Below, in pieces: positions 1 to 13,189 of a stretch of DNA of 64,000 nucleotides. The stretch is from NCBI GenBank assembly GCA_963169105.1, contig OY720643.1, forward strand, positions 78,165,696-78,229,695. The letters are read 5' to 3'. Every line of letters begins with the position of its first letter. Position 1 is the first letter of the stretch. The position numbers were made by a program, and so were the translations under genes. The stretch is from Ceriagrion tenellum (Eukaryota > Arthropoda > Insecta > Odonata > Coenagrionidae). Below the pieces are notes generated by a model. That model saw only the letters and a list, made by a program, of their open reading frames with translations, was not told the origin of the DNA and did not search any database.

Positions 1-95
1 AGCCGCCTGAACTGCCGGGTAATTTTGTAATGGAAGCCGGGTAGTAGTAGGAGTGGTATCGGCGGGATGCGACTCACGAAGTGACTCAATCCTGG

Positions 96-135
96 GGGGT
101 ATATAACGTTATAATTGCCTCATCCCCGGAGCTCC
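96..135 (+). promoter_or_regulatory. TATA-type core promoter candidate of the myosin gene
   Basis: A perfect TATATAA lies at 100-106 after a run of six G, in the GC-richer first few hundred bases of the window. It is about 450 bp upstream of the proposed start codon and on the same strand. A start site would be expected near 130. This is inferred from position and motif only; no initiator was securely identified. Confidence 0.4.
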
Positions 136-558
136 TAAAGAGAGGTTATATCGTCTTCGCTATTCGATCGCAGAAGCGTGTGGCACAGTTGTTACGGGGA
201 GAGCCAACGATCAGCTGGTGTGGGATTGTTAAAATATTGAATTGGATTACTTCTTGCAGATTTGTGGTTTTGGGTCGTGTGTTCGTTTTAGACTTCCGCA
301 ACTCCGGATCCTTTTCATGTGTCTTCTGTATTCTTGTTTGAACTTTTAAGGAGGGTACAATTGTCTATGGGGAAGATGTGACATGCTTTCGCTTAGTTCA
401 ACGTTTTGAGAAATAAACTCGGATTATTGAGTGCCTCAGTGGTGTCTGTTTGTGTGTTCGTAAGCCCTTCTTTGGAACAGGCTACTGTGCATCAGTGTGT
501 CGTGTGTTAGTGATGTGAACTGTGTGAATCTTCGACGAGGCCAGCCAGAGGAGAAACG
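130..558 (+). other. 5' leader of the myosin gene, with four short uORFs
   Basis: This is the stretch between the TATA-type box and the ATG at 559. It contains upstream ATGs with short frames at 317-349 (10 codons plus stop), 367-381, 383-409 and a bare start-stop ATGTGA at 513-518. None is in frame with and continuous to the main start. Such uORFs usually lower main-frame translation. An unseen 5' UTR intron cannot be excluded. Confidence 0.4.
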
Positions 559-613
559 ATGGATCCCAGGAGGCGATCGTCGGAACCGAGATTTTCTCGG
601 AAAACGGGGAAAG
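559..613 (+). CDS. Unconventional myosin, first coding exon
   Basis: The ATG at 559 has a strong context (A at -3, G at +4). It opens 18 codons rich in Arg, Ser and Lys, reading MDPRRRSSEPRFSRKTGK, plus one base of the next codon. The exon ends at 613, where AAAG is followed by GTTGTT, a usable but not ideal donor. The phase is the key evidence: the leftover G joins the GA that opens the exon at 41752 to make a Gly codon, and the frame runs straight into a myosin motor start. The extension before the motor is very short, with no kinase (unlike class III) and no room for the SH3-like subdomain of class II or V. I infer a MyTH4-FERM-type or related class. The frame stays open into the intron, so the exon end rests on splice logic. 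Confidence 0.6.
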
Positions 614-1490
614 GTTGTTATATTTTTATTTTTTTATCACATCATTCTGAAGAAAGCCTCACGGGCCTTTTACTTTAGGAAATTTACCATTAAACAGGGA
701 TGAACCCACACAACCAATCCCAACCCATGAGATATTTGTACCCGCGACCGATGAATGTATTTGTACGCAAGAATTATACCCCTCCGACACTACAGCCCAT
801 TTTGGCAAAGTTTTCTTATCATACTTGAATGCAGCTCATCGCTCACAACCAAAATGCCTAATTGTGCTCATAATTAGCATGGGTATTGCGTGATTTTTTC
901 GGATACAGGAAAACTGATGACGTTAGAACGAAAAAGTGGCTTAACGGAAGGCACCCTTTACGGTGTATTGTTCAGAATTTTCCAGCTTACGCTAATGCCC
1001 ACATCGAGTTTCTCTCCAGCCTCTTTTAATTTCCCCATTCCTTCCTTAGTTTTCCCATCAATCCATCCGGTACCGTTGTTGAAGTATTTTTGGGTTTTCT
1101 GCCGTGTTGATCCCTGCTCCTATGTTCTAAGACGACAGTTTGGCCTCCATTTCAGGGTCTGAAGTAACGATGAAGGTATTTTGCCCTCCTAAAGTACATT
1201 GCCGGACCGAAACGTGGGCAAAAGCCATAGGTGACCGGTCATCGGCTCGGCCAGTCTACGATAAATTAAAGAATGTGAAAAATAGGACAAAAGAAATGAA
1301 AATCGGAAATTATGAGCAACTCCCAGAGTATATTTTTATTCAAAATGAACCTCTTTAGTGTATTAATAAAATAAAATATTACGGGTATTTAGTGTATCGT
1401 TAAAATGACCAATACTCACATTAAAATCTACGGACTAACAATTTCTTACATTAGCTATCTTGTTGCTAGCACTGAAAATAGCTCTAGTTA
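614..1490. other. Intron sequence without a recognised feature
   Basis: There are short frames of 60-90 codons in three phases, none recognisable. A small palindrome, TGACCGGTCA, sits near 1231. No repeat shared with the rest of the window was noticed. Confidence 0.5.
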
Positions 1491-1499
1491 AATTAGTCC

Positions 1500-1765
1500 A
1501 GGAAACGAAGGTTTTGACCTAGCAATTTTTTTTAACAGCATCGATTAACTTGAAATTTTGACAGAAGGTAGGGGATAGACCAAGGATCAAAATCTATATG
1601 AGGCCAGCTTTCACCCTGGGGGTAGTTGCCACCCCATCTCGGGAGTGAAAATTTTTATGACCTTTTGACCACAGGAATCGATAGAAAAACTAATTCTAAG
1701 CAAAAAATGTTCTGTACATTTTTTTGAATACATACATTAAATTGGCACAATAATTTGCCGTGGAA
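1500..1765. repeat. Probable dispersed repeat with a CCACCCCATCTCGGG core
   Basis: The stretch around 1600-1700 contains CACCCTGGGGGTAGTTGCC followed by CCACCCCATCTCGGG. I recall similar text as a common interspersed repeat in arthropod genomes, but there is no second copy in this window to prove it. Class unknown. Confidence 0.3.
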
Positions 1766-2227
1766 ATTGCACCCATTCACTCGAAGGTATCATGCTTACT
1801 TAGGCAGTTGGGTGCTCTCTTTTTGGTTGGTTAATCAGATGTTGTACAAACTCGTTTGGAAGCAATACAGAGATTTTAACCATCTTTTCTGTTCATCTTA
1901 ATTTTTTTTGCTATCTTGATTCCCACTTTAATTATCCGGCGGAAGAAACGGCTTTCTTTGGTGATCAATTTAGCTTCTCCATCCAAATAAAAAGCGAATG
2001 TAAAGGTTTATGATAGGACCGAATAGACGCTTTCGTTACTTCAAATCAAAATAAGATTGCTGGAATTCTAGCTAAGCGTTCTTAGATGGAGACGTATACT
2101 TGCGGAAGAAAACCCAGAAAATTTAATTTAAGTTAATTTGGATATTTCCGCGGAGACATTAATTTCCAAATCCATTACCGTCCTCCCAACCTATCTTCAG
2201 TGATGCGCATTATCGATCATGACCAAT

Positions 2228-2817
2228 TAAAGTGGTTGGAGGGATTTATGTTACAGATCTGCGTTAAATTCCTTAAACGTCTATTCATGAGAAATATTTA
2301 TTAATAGAAGTAAACTACTTTGCATGTTACCGATTTGGTTTTTTGGAAATTCAATATTAATGTAACACATATGGCACTTGGCATGTATTTTGTAATAATC
2401 ACATAAGGACAGATTTTCTCCTAAATGCGAAAAAATGCTTTTCAAATGATTGTAATGATGGCTGACAAATATAAAGTTATCCTGCCGTATAAAAAGTACG
2501 TGTTATCTTAAAGTCTTGCTTGAATTTCGAATTCCGTATGGTGAACCCAAGTCATGAAAATGCTTTAATGGGGGGAAATTTTTATAACATAATAATGATA
2601 TACTACATGTATGGTCATTGCTTTTACATAAATTGTTGTGCTTAAGTGAATTGTGTTCCAACAAGTTTTTTTCCACTTACTTGAAAAATTATTAAAATGT
2701 GCGCTCAACGACTCGCTATTCGACCTCCAACCACCTTAATATGGAATCCTTGTTTCTAACAGGCACATGTTTTGTATACATCTTAAATCTCAGGCAAAAC
2801 AATGCAGTACTTATCTT
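2228..2817 (+). repeat. Repeat family R5, copy 1
   Basis: This is one of three diverged copies of an anonymous ~550-600 bp repeat (others at 4932-5541 and 13190-13745). Shared landmarks in order are: GCATGTTACCGATTTGG; GGCACTTGGCAT; ACAGATTTTCTCC; AACCCAAGTCATGA; CAACGACTCGC followed by CCAACCACC; and AATCTCAGGCAAAACAAT near the end. There is no coding potential and no clear terminal repeats. Orientation is arbitrary. Confidence 0.75.
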
Positions 2818-2945
2818 AAAAAGTGGTGCGTACATTAATTAAATAAACATATCAAGTTTTAATGAAGGCGAGCATTTTAAAGTATACCTCTTGCATAGTT
2901 TATATTACTACATGCACGGTGATATTTACCGTATCTTCTTCTTTA

Positions 2946-3195
2946 TCTTCATTGGTCGTTCAATCCTAAGATTGATTAATTGTACCCCTCCACTCTTCCG
3001 CATCTAATGCGAGTTCCCTTACCTCCTGGTATCTCTTCCTATGAACGTTCCTCTTTGCTTGGTTCGCGATCTTATTTATGGGTCTTCCTCGGTGGACTTT
3101 TTCCTCTTTTTTACCTTCCGTTACGTTCTTCACAAACCCATTTTGCCTATGTGTGTTTCCAGTTCATCTGGTTTCTACCGCATAGCTGTTATAAA
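2946..3195 (-). mobile_element. LINE 3'-end fragment (family of 54282-55312)
   Basis: From GGTCGTTCAATCCTA onward this matches the start of the 54.3-kb LINE block, including GCGAGTTCCCTTACCTCCT and TCTGGT landmarks. Read on the minus strand it is the C-terminal tail and 3' end of a non-LTR retrotransposon ORF, here frameshifted and diverged. Confidence 0.6.
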
Positions 3196-4931
3196 TAAGT
3201 GAGTTGAGGTCCAAAATGCTTGAGTTTAATTGAAATGTTATTCAAATATGCTCTTAATGAATTGCTAATAGTACTAGATCCACTTTTACCCTCAAATGAC
3301 CAACTGAAGCTCTTAACGAAAAGATTGCCACACCCCCCGGAAATGTTGACAGGTACTGCTTCCTTTCGTCAATCTTTAAATTCTGTGGGCAAACAAATTG
3401 CCTCTTAATCACGAACAATTTATCAGCAGCTGTTGGGCAAACTGCTCAACTGTTTTGAATATCCGGCTGAGCCAAATGACTTCCTCTTGAAGAAATTTGG
3501 AGGGTAAACAGATTTAGTACGTGAATTATAATCCAAGAGAAAACAGCCAGTTTCGCTGACAAGCGATGCGATCAAACAGAGAGCGAGGCACATCTGATGT
3601 GGGGACTCCTAGTAGCTTGGAAGCCGCTTGAAACCTGGATGAGGCAGCTCTGTAGACTGAGATTACTTGAAAAATTCTCATGACCAGAATTCTGCGGAAA
3701 CATGGAACATTTCCTAATCCCTACCGAGTACGCAAGAGATATCGCGTGCAGTCACGCGCATAGCTGCAAAGATATGTAACGAAGGAAATATTTTCGCTCC
3801 GAATAAATGCCATTTGCCTTGTCCAGAATTCATTTCGCTCAAAAACCTTCGAATTCCCACACCGAAGTGTGTAAATTAATTATCCGAAAATGTTTTGATT
3901 GGATTTCTGGCATCATTGGCCTCCACACCTGACTGGCAATAGGTTAGTTCGCTTCTAAATCCCGATCTCTTGAAATGGCATTTTCTTGGATAATTTTTTC
4001 ACTTTGATTTCATGTGCCTAGAGATATTTTTATTTATTGATAATCATCGTGGGTCAATTTGTATTGTTTATAGATAAATACGTTCTTACTTTGTCAATAT
4101 TAATCCTAATAGAGTTCAGTTTTTCATAAATGACTTTAATTCGGAAAGAAATTATAACCCCTTCCTCCCCATTAATTTAAATGCAGCAAAATAGAATCCA
4201 CCTTGACAAGATGATATATTACCAAGTGAGCAAAGGTTTATTATGAACGATTGATGACTGATATGTGACTAATATTTTTAGTGGAGGTATTTATCGGAAA
4301 TTGTTTCCACCTTGTCTTTGCCAAGGAAATGCAAGAGCGTGTTCCGGTGACCTAATTTGACGTATGGGGCCTGCGTGACCTATTTTCCAAAGTAGGTTAG
4401 TATGTATTAGCCAATATTGGTTCCTCATCTGCTTAAGGAAAGGCTCTTATTCATGAAGTACTATTTTTACTCGTCGGAATGGTGTTGTTTTAGTAGTAAA
4501 TGGCAGCAACAATTACGGTTGGCACTAAAAAATAACAAAATTGACGTTATCAGATAACAACTCATGCCGGTTAAATACTAACTTGCAATTCTTGCTGTCA
4601 TGAGTTTAGTGCTTCTAATCTGTATGAGTTAAAATTTTTTTAAAAATGTCTATCTCATCGAATTTCATCGTTACTCATGCTGCCTTTGTAGAGGGTTTTG
4701 AGGTGCGGTTATGCTGTTGATCAAACAAGGGATTATTTTTATTATGTTATAACAACACATTTATCGTATTAAAAATGTTTTCGTTTTCATCTTTATTATA
4801 TAGACTGTCATTTAGTGTCTGCAATTTATGAAAATTTTCACCTAACTATTGGTACCGAAAATTATATAAGTCGAACTAAATCGGGTGAAAATTTTACCGT
4901 CAAGGCATGCTGGTTGAATAGTGACAACATT

Positions 4932-5541
4932 GAGGTGGTTGGAGCAATTTTCATTAATGTAGAGATTTACCTGAAACTTTTCATACGCGTACTCATTGGT
5001 GATATGTATAGATAATAGCGAATAAAATTGCATGTTTCCGTGTTGATTTCTTGGTAATTTACTGCTATTTGGCACGTATTCTTATGGAAATTCACCTACA
5101 TTTCATAATAATCCTATGATATATGTACAGAATTCCTCTTAATCGCAAAAACACACCTTTCAAATTACCATAATGGCCCATGATAAATATCAAGGTATAT
5201 TGCAGAATGAAAAACACGTATTCATATAGAGTTTTCGCTTACATTTTGAGTGCCGCGTCTGAAACCCAAGTCATGACAATGCTTAAATGGAGGCGAAATA
5301 TTTAAAGTATAATACTTGCATGTGTTACAAAATTTATGGCCATTGCCAACGTATAAATTGCCGTGCATAAGTGAAGTGTGGTTCAAGATTTTTTTTCGAC
5401 TTACTTGCAAAGTTACTAAAATATGTAGTCAACGACTCGCGATACGAGCTCCAGCCACCTAAATATTGAATACTTGTTTCTTACTAATACATACTCCCTA
5501 CACATCTGAAATCTCAGGCAAAACAATACAGTGCTTATCTT
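4932..5541 (+). repeat. Repeat family R5, copy 2
   Basis: Homologous along its length to 2228-2817. It shares GGTGGTTGGAG at its left, AACCCAAGTCATGACAATGCTTAAATGGAGG in the middle (read in two parts) and AATCTCAGGCAAAACAAT at the right end. The homologous left part is longer than in copy 3. No intact frame. Confidence 0.75.
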
Positions 5542-5545
5542 ACTC

Positions 5546-6145
5546 TCTATCTTACAAAAACAAAAGTACATTTACTTTGTAGCGAAAATAATGTGCCAAT
5601 GGTTGAATGTTAATGGGGGATGTTTTCAATTTAAAGTTAAATTTGTTGTAATCGGTTGTTTTTTAATAATACATAATAATATTATACATTTATTACTCCA
5701 AAATTTTAAGTAAAATCTTGGAAAGCATACATATCTTACTGCATAATAGCATTTCCATTGCGCCGCAAAAAACAATAACAAACCAATTACAAATTTTTCT
5801 CATCGAGCTTACATCGCAATTGCGTACAGCAATATAATACAGTAATCCTGTAATACTCCATAAGATAGCATTGTTGCGGACTTATTATAAGGCAACAATA
5901 TTTTAATACCAGATACCAATATTTTCGTGGGACATCCATATTTTTGTGATAAATAATTTAAGTAAATATTTGAATATAATGTTGAGGCTTGGAGATAATG
6001 GTCAAGAGAGCGAAAAGATGATCATCATTGTTACAATTAAGTCGGGTATTATTAAATACTAGCTTTTAACGATGGAGTGCGTTCTTCTGGCAGTAACTGT
6101 AAGATTGGCACTATGGCCATTACATAGACAATTTATAGGCCATTA
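5546..6145. other. AT-rich intron without a recognised feature
   Basis: This is a very AT-rich stretch with a 60-codon frame of no recognisable content. I see no repeat boundaries. Confidence 0.5.
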
Positions 6146-6772
6146 CATACAGAACATATGTGGCACAGAATTAAAGAAACTAGGTTTTGTTAGACGTATA
6201 ATAGGAAGGTCCTCGGATGAAAAAGTGAAAGAGAGATTCTAACTTGCTCTGCTTAGGCCACACCTCAAATATGCCGTGAGCATTTGAAACCCTGGTCAAA
6301 TAGATTTAACCAAAAAAAAATAAAATACAAAGGAAAGTAGCGCGGTTCGTTAAAAACTGCTACGAGCGTACATATAGTGCCTCACAACTCTTAAAGGGAT
6401 TAAGGTGGGAGCCCCTAGAGACTCGGAGGCTACACGCTAGGCTTAGGCTGCTTGAGAAATTCAGAATTGATATTTTTCAGAGCGACACAGAGAATATTAT
6501 CATGACTCCTCACTACATCTCTAGGTCTGACAGATGCGATAAAGTAAGAAAGATACACTGCCGAACAGATAGGTACAAAATGTCGTTCTTTCCGCGAACA
6601 ATAAGCGACCACAGTAAAAATTGAGCTCCACTAAATACACTCGTTTAATTGATGTCACTATTTTATCTCCAAAAAACTTTCACCTTTACACGGCTGGTGA
6701 CCTAACACGCCCTGCCACACGCCCATGCGGTGGCTCGCGGTTTATTTTGTAGATGTATATGTAGAGCGGTTT
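6146..6772 (+). mobile_element. CR1/Jockey-like LINE, 5'-truncated 3' end (copy L1)
   Basis: The plus strand encodes, with frameshifts, the last ~130 residues of a non-LTR retrotransposon polymerase. Recognisable pieces are KKLGFVRRIIGRSSDEKVKE, RPHLEYAVSIWDP and the tail NCYERTYS...DRYKMSFFPRTISDH. A 3' UTR ending in the CCACACGCCCATGCGG motif follows. All copies in the window start at nearly the same point and keep the 3' end, as expected from target-primed reverse transcription. The copy is dead. Confidence 0.8.
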
Positions 6773-8757
6773 GACTTTTGGCTAATATATTAGCAATGAT
6801 AACAATTTATTCACTTTCCAGAATACAATTTTGAATAACAAGTTCCTGGTTCATAAAGTAGGAATGCTTTAGGTAGTCTTTAATAAACAACTGCGTTGAG
6901 ATTACCTTCATAGCAATAATAGGCCATTACATAGGCAATACAGCATCTTTGACGCTGATATTTTTGACTGATTAATTGGGCAGTAGGATGTTAGTTGTAG
7001 AGCTAGGTTTAAATTGCCAGTCGTCAAATTTATTAGGTATTTTACTTTTTATCTTGTAGGAAAATTATCATTACCTGAGTTTTGGATGGAATGACTGGCA
7101 GTCTTTGACAAACAAGTGTTTCTCTGTGGGTTGAATAATTAGAAATGCTCGACTTGGTTAACGAGGAAAATATTTCCGGTGGATGTGACGAGCGGTTTAG
7201 TGCTGCGGTTATCTACGAAATCGGGTTAAACCATGGACTAAGAACAGTTTCCTGTTAATATTTCGTGCTTGAAACATTATCGTGGTTCTACTATCATTAA
7301 TTCGTGTCTTTTGATTCTTGACCTACGCTTCGATAGTTGCGATAACATCGCCCATTTTCTTTGGGCGCTCTTGTAGATCATCATGGGACTGATCATAAAT
7401 GATCTAGTGTGCAAACTGGAGCAAGTAGAACTATTTAATTACTTGGGTGCAGCCCACTGCAACTGCCCTATACCGGCCATGTCGCCGTTAATGTCGTCGT
7501 TAATGTCGATTTACCAAGGTTTCTACCACAGATGGCAGCACAGTTACTCGTCCTAGCGTTTTACCTTCCAGTCGCAGTTGGGAATGAGATTTTAAGTACA
7601 TCAGCATAGAATTGACTTGATATTTTAGGATTAGGGTGAAGTACATTTTTCGAATACTATGATAATCGAAATAAAAGCAATGAGGCCTAAATTAGAGCAT
7701 GACAAATCGAAATACTACTCGTTGACTTCCCAACCCTAAAAGCACTGGACCACTAATCGTCTGCTTCACCCAAGATCGTCGTTTTGATGGAGCGCTTAAT
7801 GGGAGAAAACCCAAATTATGCCCTTAAAATTCAAGATTGAGGCCCAATCACCGTACAGCTAGCTCTAGACAACAGATGCCCCGAAACATTCATGTCCGAC
7901 TTACTGCAACACAATATGGAATTGGCCCCGAAATGACGCGTCAATAGTACGTATCAGCGATAAATGAAAGTTTAAAATTATTGTGGAACCTACCTTAGAT
8001 TCATGAAATATAAGAGACAGTATTTGAAAACAGCTACCTACTCAAACACTACCTACTACTACAAACACTACTCACAATCTCTCCCACTCTTCACGCATGT
8101 TCACCTTAGATATTCACAGATTCTAAGGGCGAGTAATTGTGCTGCCACCTCTGCGTAGAGTTTCCTCGCGGCGACAATAGCGATGACACCATAGACCGGT
8201 AGTGTCCAGTCCTGTTAAATCTAAGTCCGTGCTTGGGTGGCACGCTTGGAGAAATAGGGATTCTGCACCAGTTCTGCTGTAATTTTGCCTTGAAAATGGA
8301 GATTTTAGCATTGGGTCTCATGGTGATTGCTCAGATTGCAGCAGAAAAATGCAATTTGAACGAGAGGGCATATTCAGGCATTCTATTGAAACTGTTTTGA
8401 AGGAAAGTCCAGAGAAATTGAATAAAAATAAATTATAGGCAATTATGCACCTATTGTAAATTTTTTTAGCTAATTATTGCCGTAAATGAAGTTAAAATGC
8501 GATAGTTCCAGCAAGTGGCGCTGCAGTCGGCTCCAAAGGCTGGAAATATGTGGTAATTAAAAATATAACCACGGGATGATCTTCAAAATTTATAAGTTAA
8601 TGTTGCTATTCAATAGGTAAGTCACATAGTCAGCGGTAGCAGGGGTTTTTAAACTGAAGAAATAAAAATGTGTAAATAGTATTTGTCTTGACTCACATGG
8701 TCAATCCAAATCCACCTAAAGACCAAGCTACTGACCAGGCCTTCCTTCTCTCCACCG
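6773..8757. other. Intron sequence without a recognised feature
   Basis: About 2 kb with only short overlapping frames near 8106-8321. Nothing recognised on either strand. Confidence 0.45.
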
Positions 8758-9370
8758 TTACTACAAATACTACATACCCTGCGAACCGCCGCATGGACAT
8801 GTGACAGGCGGTGTTAGGACACCAGCCGTGTAAAGATGTAAGTTTTTCGTAGATGAAAGGGTGACATGTATTATAGGAGTGTATTTACTGGAGCTCAATT
8901 TTTATTTTGGTCGGTTATTGTTTGCGGAAAGAACGAGTTTTTGTACCTATCTGTTCGGCAGTGTATCTTTCTTATTTTATCGCATCTGTCTGGCCTAGAG
9001 ATGTAGTGAGGAGTCATGATAATATTCTCTATGTCGCTCGGAAAAATATCAGTTCTAAATTTCTCAAGCAACCTAAGCCTAGCGTGTGGCCAGCGAGTCT
9101 CTAGGGGCTCCCACCTTAATCCATCGTAAAGTTATGAAACACTTTATGTTCGCTCGTAGCAGTTTTTGAGGAAGTGTTCAGGTTTTATTTGTATTTTATT
9201 AATTTTTTTGGTTAAATCTTTATGAACATGGTCCCAAATGTTCGCGACGTATTCGAGGTGTGACATGGTATCCTTAGCGAAGTAGCATCTCTCTTTGACT
9301 TTTTCATCCGAGGACCTTCTTGTTATACGCTTCCTATACCGTTCTTTCTTTCTCAAAAGTATCATATCCA
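8758..9370 (-). mobile_element. CR1/Jockey-like LINE 3' end (copy L2)
   Basis: Minus-strand copy of the 6.1-kb LINE family. The 3' UTR motif GAACCGCCGCATGG is near 8780, and the coding remnant runs from about 9370 down to about 8900. A frame at 9144-9371 on the minus strand retains RRSSDEKVKERCYFA and HLEYVANIWDH. The plus-strand frame at 8907-9104 is its antisense shadow. Confidence 0.85.
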
Positions 9371-9889
9371 CACTAACCTACTCATCTACCCTTAACGGCT
9401 CAAACGAACACACTTGTGGGCCGCCTCCCCATATAACCAATGAATTGGAGTGGGTGTGAAAGATTATAAACTCGAGGAGCTACTGCATAGAGAGTCAATG
9501 ATGGGCTATTTTCCCCGCTCAAAACTTACCTCTGCGATTTGAAACTTTCCAGAAACTCGTTGGCCACGAAATGAACTTGCCCCTCACCATGAATCGGAGT
9601 GAATTTCCTCGCGCAAATTCTCATTGTGTGTGGTCAATGCATGCTCCACCCATCAATACGATATTTGGGGCTAATGATTGCGGTTCTATCTCGACACTTA
9701 CATGAGGTTGTAATTGACGTCTCTTGACTTTGCAAACAGTCGATGGCGTTGGCGATACTTGGTGATTTTGATGTTTCGGGACCAATTGCAATTACCTGTT
9801 TTGTCAGTATTTTTTCGGACTATTTATTATCTAGATTAAGAAATAAGAAAACATACAGTGATTGAATTTTATATTCACGTAACTGTTTA
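9371..9889. other. Intron sequence without a recognised feature
   Basis: No open frame or repeat recognised in this stretch. Confidence 0.45.
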
Positions 9890-10135
9890 GAACTCCAATT
9901 GAAAATGCGGTCAACAGTTGAGGCTGATACTCCTGTCAACCATAATTATCTCCAATACCCACCACCTTGTCGGGAAAATGCCGGAAAACTAAACTCTATT
10001 CTTTGTCATATTTGGACATATCGACCGCAATTCCTCGCTAGCACTTTAGAATGTGAAGGCGCTGTAGTTTACACTTATGAAATTGTGTTTTCCGCGTAAG
10101 ACTGAATTAATTTATTAAAATGCCTTCTTATATTA
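9890..10135 (+). repeat. Repeat family R6, copy 1
   Basis: Shares about 240 bp with 26990-27245. Common landmarks are TTGAGGCTGATAC, GGAAAACTAAACTCT, TTTTCCGCGTAA and AATGCCTTCT. No coding content or terminal repeats recognised. Confidence 0.65.
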
Positions 10136-13100
10136 ACTTTCCTACTGTAAAAATTAGCGACAATGTTAAACTACCTATGTATTCTTCCACTTGAAATAAA
10201 AATAATGAGCGATTATTGCTGGCAAATTCCTTAGCTATTTAATTTGTCAAAACTAAAAGTTGTTAAAGAAAGTCACTTAGGGCCATTATTTCGATTATTG
10301 TGCGCTCATTAACTCTGGGTGGAACATTTACGAACTCTTTCATTCTATCAAATATATCCGTTGCGTAATCGATAGTCGGATACTATATGAACGGCTTTCA
10401 TTGTTTGTATTTCATGGTAGATACGATATATGAGTATTGTATTAGTCATTTACGTGGTGAAAGGAGAAAATAATCAATTGGATAAATTGAAAAGACATTC
10501 GGAGTGGGATGAATTTGGTTGATGGTTTTTTTTCCAAAATAGATGGCAGGATATAAGATTTCCAAGTGCTGAAAAAGTTAATTGAATACAGTGACGCGTA
10601 CGTTCAATCCAGGCGTTTTCTGGGTTCATCCAAAGCCTACATTTACCTCTGGACGTCCAATTCGAATGTGTGAAAAGCGTATCTCATGGGGGATATGTTT
10701 GACCAGGAATTATGAAATCAACAATCATTAAATGGCAGTCAGAATATGTTACAAAACCCAGAAGGCTCAATTTAGGTACCATCAGATGTAAGAGACTGGA
10801 ACAAGCTGTTTTAAGTATAATTGGATGTTTGCGCTAGGTTAGAATCAAAGCTACTTCATGGTTGACTTGAGAGACATTGTAGTAATTTAAATGACAATGT
10901 TGTGTCTCCTTTTGTCTATAATTCAATGTGTTTTTAGGTTTTAAATATCTTTATTATGCTGTCGGGACGATAGTATCATCACAGAACCTGTTAAGCTGTG
11001 GAACACATTCTAAAACAAATTTTGCTTGTTCACAGTTCCTCACTCAATAGAATTTCCACGAAACCTGGTTTTTACGTATTTTTATCGATACTATCTTGGA
11101 AGATATGTACCAAGCCTTTTCCCTTTCAACCTCTATTGTTTTTAATTTTCCCTGTGTATGTAATAATCCTAAAATTATCAATTGGTCCTCGGTTATCAGT
11201 ATAATTTCATATCATCTAATAATTGAATGCAGTTGCATCATTTATGAGAAAGGGGATAAGATGTTCCAGACAAAAGGAAGTCAGTTCCAGCCATACATGT
11301 CAGTGCCTTTTTTCGCCGGGTTTCATTCCATGGCAGTTATAGGTGAAACTTAACTCCATCCTTAAGCCCACGATATCACAGGTAAATAATTTTTGCAATT
11401 ATATTGCCTGCATGTATGTCAATCCTTTTCTTTAAACCAATTTTGAAATTTGTATCAATACAGTCCCATGTTTGTACCGTCTCCTCCAGTACTGTGTACT
11501 TTACATCGTTCAACATGCTAAGATTTTAAAAGATTTCAAGTGAGAATGGCTGTCACTTTTGTTACCAGGTTAGCTGCACAGATATAAAAATGTCGTACTA
11601 GTACGAGTGAGTTAGTGTTTAAAATCCTCACCTAGTTTTTCAACGGTCAATTCCCATTCAAATCGTGGTTAACAAATCCCATGTTTTCAAAATATATTTC
11701 CCATAAACTTTTTAAGTGTATTGAGCCTTCCACAGCCATTCATGCTTATCCTGCAGTGAACCCTTAGTTGCTTTTTCTTTCAGTCTCTATGACTTACTAA
11801 AACGGTACACTTGCGTGATCTACGAGGATTCCCAGTAAACGTCTTTTTTCAAAGCATGATTACTACGTGCTTTTTTTAGTCCGGCGATTTACGAGTCATG
11901 CGAGTGCATTGATGCTTCCATCCAACTTGTTGAGAAGCTCAAGTTGAGCTGTTTTCAAGGGACACCAGCGCATTCCCATGGTGCATTCAGTTGAAATTCA
12001 ATCCCGGGGTCCATTGAAAAAAGAAAAAAGTCGGGAAAAAACATTGAGTGAGCTCACTCGACAACTGACAGAGATCTCGGCAGACAATCATGTGATCGAC
12101 CGACGCCAGTTGCTTTGTCGTCATAATGGCACAAGCAATTTTTTCCTCGTCCTTTGTGAAAGAATGGTGTTTCTTCTTATATTTTTTTTCGCTTGGAAAC
12201 CGTTCAAAGCGAATCGTGAATTTTGCGCTCGCGTTAATTGAAGTGAGTCCGTTGGATACTCTCCTTTATCAGCGATTCGTGGATCCTTCTCTTGTTTATT
12301 TTGAAACGTTTACGATGCGAGAAATATGTCGTCCCTCTTGTCGAAGTTGTCTGAGTGTAAGGTTTTTCGTGCACACAGAAATGTATGAATATTCATATGG
12401 TGGTGACAAACTCAACCTTGCATTATTCCTCTCACTTTGGTCCCATGAACTCAATTTTTTTCTTTTTTTAAATTTTTATTACGTTTGATGTCTATTGAAA
12501 ACTATGTCGCAATTCTACAGCTTCTGTAATTTTTTGCCGCCACAACAACTGTCGAGGATTTTATTCAATTAAGGTCAACCCATTCACCAACTTGCCAATG
12601 TTTCAATTATATTTTTGAGGCCTCTTTCGAGCTTTTGGTTGTAATAAATTCATACATATTTGAATCCAGACGGAGTTCATTTAGTGTTGTTATGATGAAG
12701 TGAGTTAATTCAATCAAACCAATTTATCTGCGCTCGGTAGTGGCCAGTTAAAAGCCCTATCAATGTTCTCAATTTGCGTATCATATGCTATAAAGCGAAA
12801 AATAATTGAATATAAGTGCGGACTAAAAAATTTGGGTATCGAAAACTAGTTATCCGATGCACCCGGATGTTGGCAATCGAGGTTTTGCGGTGTAAGTACT
12901 CGATTGATATACGTTCATTTTCTGCGAAAAATTAGAATTTAGCTGAAAGAAAAAGGCCCAAATTCACATAAGAAATGCATAATTACGATGGTTGCTACCG
13001 TTTGTCTCCTCGGTAAACATTTATTTTTATGTTTATTTATTTTATTTATTATCATATACTGTTTTATAATATGTGCATTGTATAAAATTGGAAAACATTT

Positions 13101-13189
13101 AATAAAGTATTTGTGATTTTTTTCTTTTAATTATGTATCTAAAAAGGTGAAAAAATTTACATCAGCATAATCCATTTCCAATGAATTAA
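10136..13189. other. Intron sequence with short unassigned frames
   Basis: Three kilobases with several overlapping frames. The longest is 120 codons at 12126-12488 (+), hydrophobic and low in complexity. A 14-bp palindrome, GAGTGAGCTCACTC, lies near 12047, and an AT-rich simple tract (TTTATTTATTTTATTTATT) near 13034. No gene is supported. Confidence 0.45.

Noticed and set aside
497..703. 68-codon frame as the true first exon frame
   Set aside because: It needs a non-ATG start, is out of frame with the 559 ATG, and does not join the 41752 exon in phase.
8907..9104. 65-codon plus-strand frame
   Set aside because: Antisense shadow of LINE copy L2.
12126..12488. 120-codon hydrophobic frame
   Set aside because: Low-complexity Phe/Leu composition from T-rich DNA, no family recognised, no splice or promoter support.
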